From the NCBI GenBank assembly GCA_947458675.1, contig CANHAW010000162.1, forward strand, positions 1-5,499: 5,499 nucleotides of DNA, read 5' to 3'. The translations under genes and the position numbers were made by a program. Below, one piece after another: positions 4,784 through 5,499 of this stretch; positions within the stretch are counted from its first letter, which is position 1; each line of letters starts with the position of its first letter. Below the pieces are notes generated by a model. That model was not told where the DNA came from. It made no database searches and saw only the letters and a list, made by a program, of their open reading frames with translations. Source of the DNA: Beijerinckiaceae bacterium (lineage in GTDB: Bacteria > Pseudomonadota > Alphaproteobacteria > Rhizobiales > Beijerinckiaceae).

Positions 4784-5499
4784 TCGGTAAAAGCACGAAG
4801 ATTATGCCGCATCATTGCGACATAGGTGGGAGCCGGCCCGTCTTTTGCAGTCAGCGCATCGGCATAAATGCGCCCGCCGATTCGTGCGCCGGTTTCTTTG
4901 GCAATTTGATTCATGATCCGCTCATCGGCGGCGCTCTCAATGAAGATGGCCGTGATTTTCTCAGCCTTGATCTTGCGAATGATCCGCGCCACATCGCGCG
5001 ATGAAATTTCTGCTTCGGTAGAGACACCTTGCGGGGCGATAAAGCGCAGCGCATAGGCGCGGGTGAAATAACCGAATGCATCATGCGTGGTGATGATGCG
5101 GCGCGAGGCTTCGGGAATTGCGCTGAGCGTTTTGCGGATATCGGCATCCAGCTTGTCGAGTTCGGCGAGATAGGCATTTGCTCTTGCCTGATAGATATCG
5201 CGGCCTTGCGGGTCTGCACCGATCAAGGCATCCCTGATATTGGCGACATAGATTTTTGTATTGGCGACATCCTGCCAGGCATGCGGGTCGAGACCTTCGC
5301 CATGTCCGTGACCATGCGAATGATTATGTGCATTGCCTTTTTCGCGGATCGGCTTGACGCCTTTTGACAATGTCACGATTTGCGCCTTGCCACCCGTTGC
5401 CTGCACAAGGCGCGGCAGCCAGCCCTCAAGGCCAAGTCCATTGACGAAGACCAATCGCGCAGCCGCGACACGGCGCGCATCGGCGGGTGCTGGCTGGAA
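4768..5499 (-). CDS. Metal ABC transporter substrate-binding protein, ZnuA-like (5' partial)
   Basis: The frame stays open to the right edge, so the N-terminus, including the signal peptide, is missing; 243 residues are visible, starting with FQPAPADARR, and the TTG at 5454 is an internal leucine. It belongs to the cluster A-I periplasmic binding proteins that deliver Zn or Mn to an ABC importer. Landmarks in visible numbering are FVNGLGLEGWL, a His-rich loop HNHSHGHGHG (about 58-67), DPHAW with His73, TTHDAFGYF with His139, FIESAADERI with Glu188, and a C-terminal YADALTAKDGPAPTY with Asp214. The predicted ligand set is therefore His, His, Glu, Asp. The His-rich loop points to zinc, while the Glu at the third position is more usual in manganese binders, so metal identity is open. 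No cysteine is visible, so the disulfide of E. coli ZnuA is absent. Permease and ATPase genes would be expected to the right; neither is in the window. Confidence 0.92.
   Translation of the reverse strand, partial: FQPAPADARRVAAARLVFVNGLGLEGWLPRLVQATGGKAQIVTLSKGVKPIREKGNAHNHSHGHGHGEGLDPHAWQDVANTKIYVANIRDALIGADPQGRDIYQARANAYLAELDKLDADIRKTLSAIPEASRRIITTHDAFGYFTRAYALRFIAPQGVSTEAEISSRDVARIIRKIKAEKITAIFIESAADERIMNQIAKETGARIGGRIYADALTAKDGPAPTYVAMMRHNLRAFTEALQR

Noticed and set aside
5296..5331. His-codon repeat tract in the metal-binding gene considered as a DNA repeat or CRISPR-like element
   Set aside because: It encodes the His-rich metal loop in frame, and the alternating His/Gly codons explain the pattern.
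5029..5367. 112-codon open frame on the plus strand opposite the metal-binding protein gene
   Set aside because: It is antisense to a confidently identified protein, and its composition reflects the complement of that gene.
5452..5454. TTG as the start of the metal-binding protein
   Set aside because: The 15 upstream codons (FQPAPADARR...) match the conserved part of the family just before FVNGLGLEGW, so the gene continues past the window.

Overview
The window looks like chromosomal housekeeping sequence from an alphaproteobacterium, most likely of the order Hyphomicrobiales (Rhizobiales). This rests on protein style: an NDUFA9-type epimerase, an EI24/CysZ-like membrane protein and a long LOG-family protein of the kind common in that group. 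Base composition is moderately GC-rich by eye (high 50s percent, not computed). Genus cannot be read from the sequence.

Layout: (1) At 1-825 on + is the 3' part of a complex I NDUFA9-like NAD(P)-dependent epimerase/dehydrogenase gene, cut by the left edge. (2) At 813-4367 on - is a tight four-gene cluster, read right to left: secreted lytic transglycosylase, D-2-hydroxyacid dehydrogenase, LOG-family protein, EI24/CysZ-like membrane protein. The last three are joined by 4-nt (ATGA) and 1-nt (TGATG) stop/start overlaps, which is strong evidence for one transcript with translational coupling. The last gene overlaps the end of the epimerase gene tail-to-tail by 13 bp. (3) At 4368-4497 is a divergent intergenic region, the only substantial non-coding stretch. 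(4) At 4498-4767 on + is a small gene for an 89-residue protein of unknown function. (5) At 4768-5499 on - is the 3' part of a gene for a ZnuA-like metal-binding protein of an ABC transporter, cut by the right edge. Its stop codon abuts the small gene's stop with no gap.

The genes do not form one obvious pathway. The - cluster mixes cell-wall remodelling, 2-oxoacid reduction, nucleotide metabolism and a membrane protein. The metal-binding protein presumably belongs to a zinc or manganese uptake operon lying to the right. No RNA genes, mobile elements, CRISPR arrays or phage genes were seen. No convincing undescribed system is present. The best leads are the mixed zinc/manganese signature of the metal-binding protein, the uncharacterised small protein, and start-codon choices (two supported TTG starts and one TTG start likely to be wrong).
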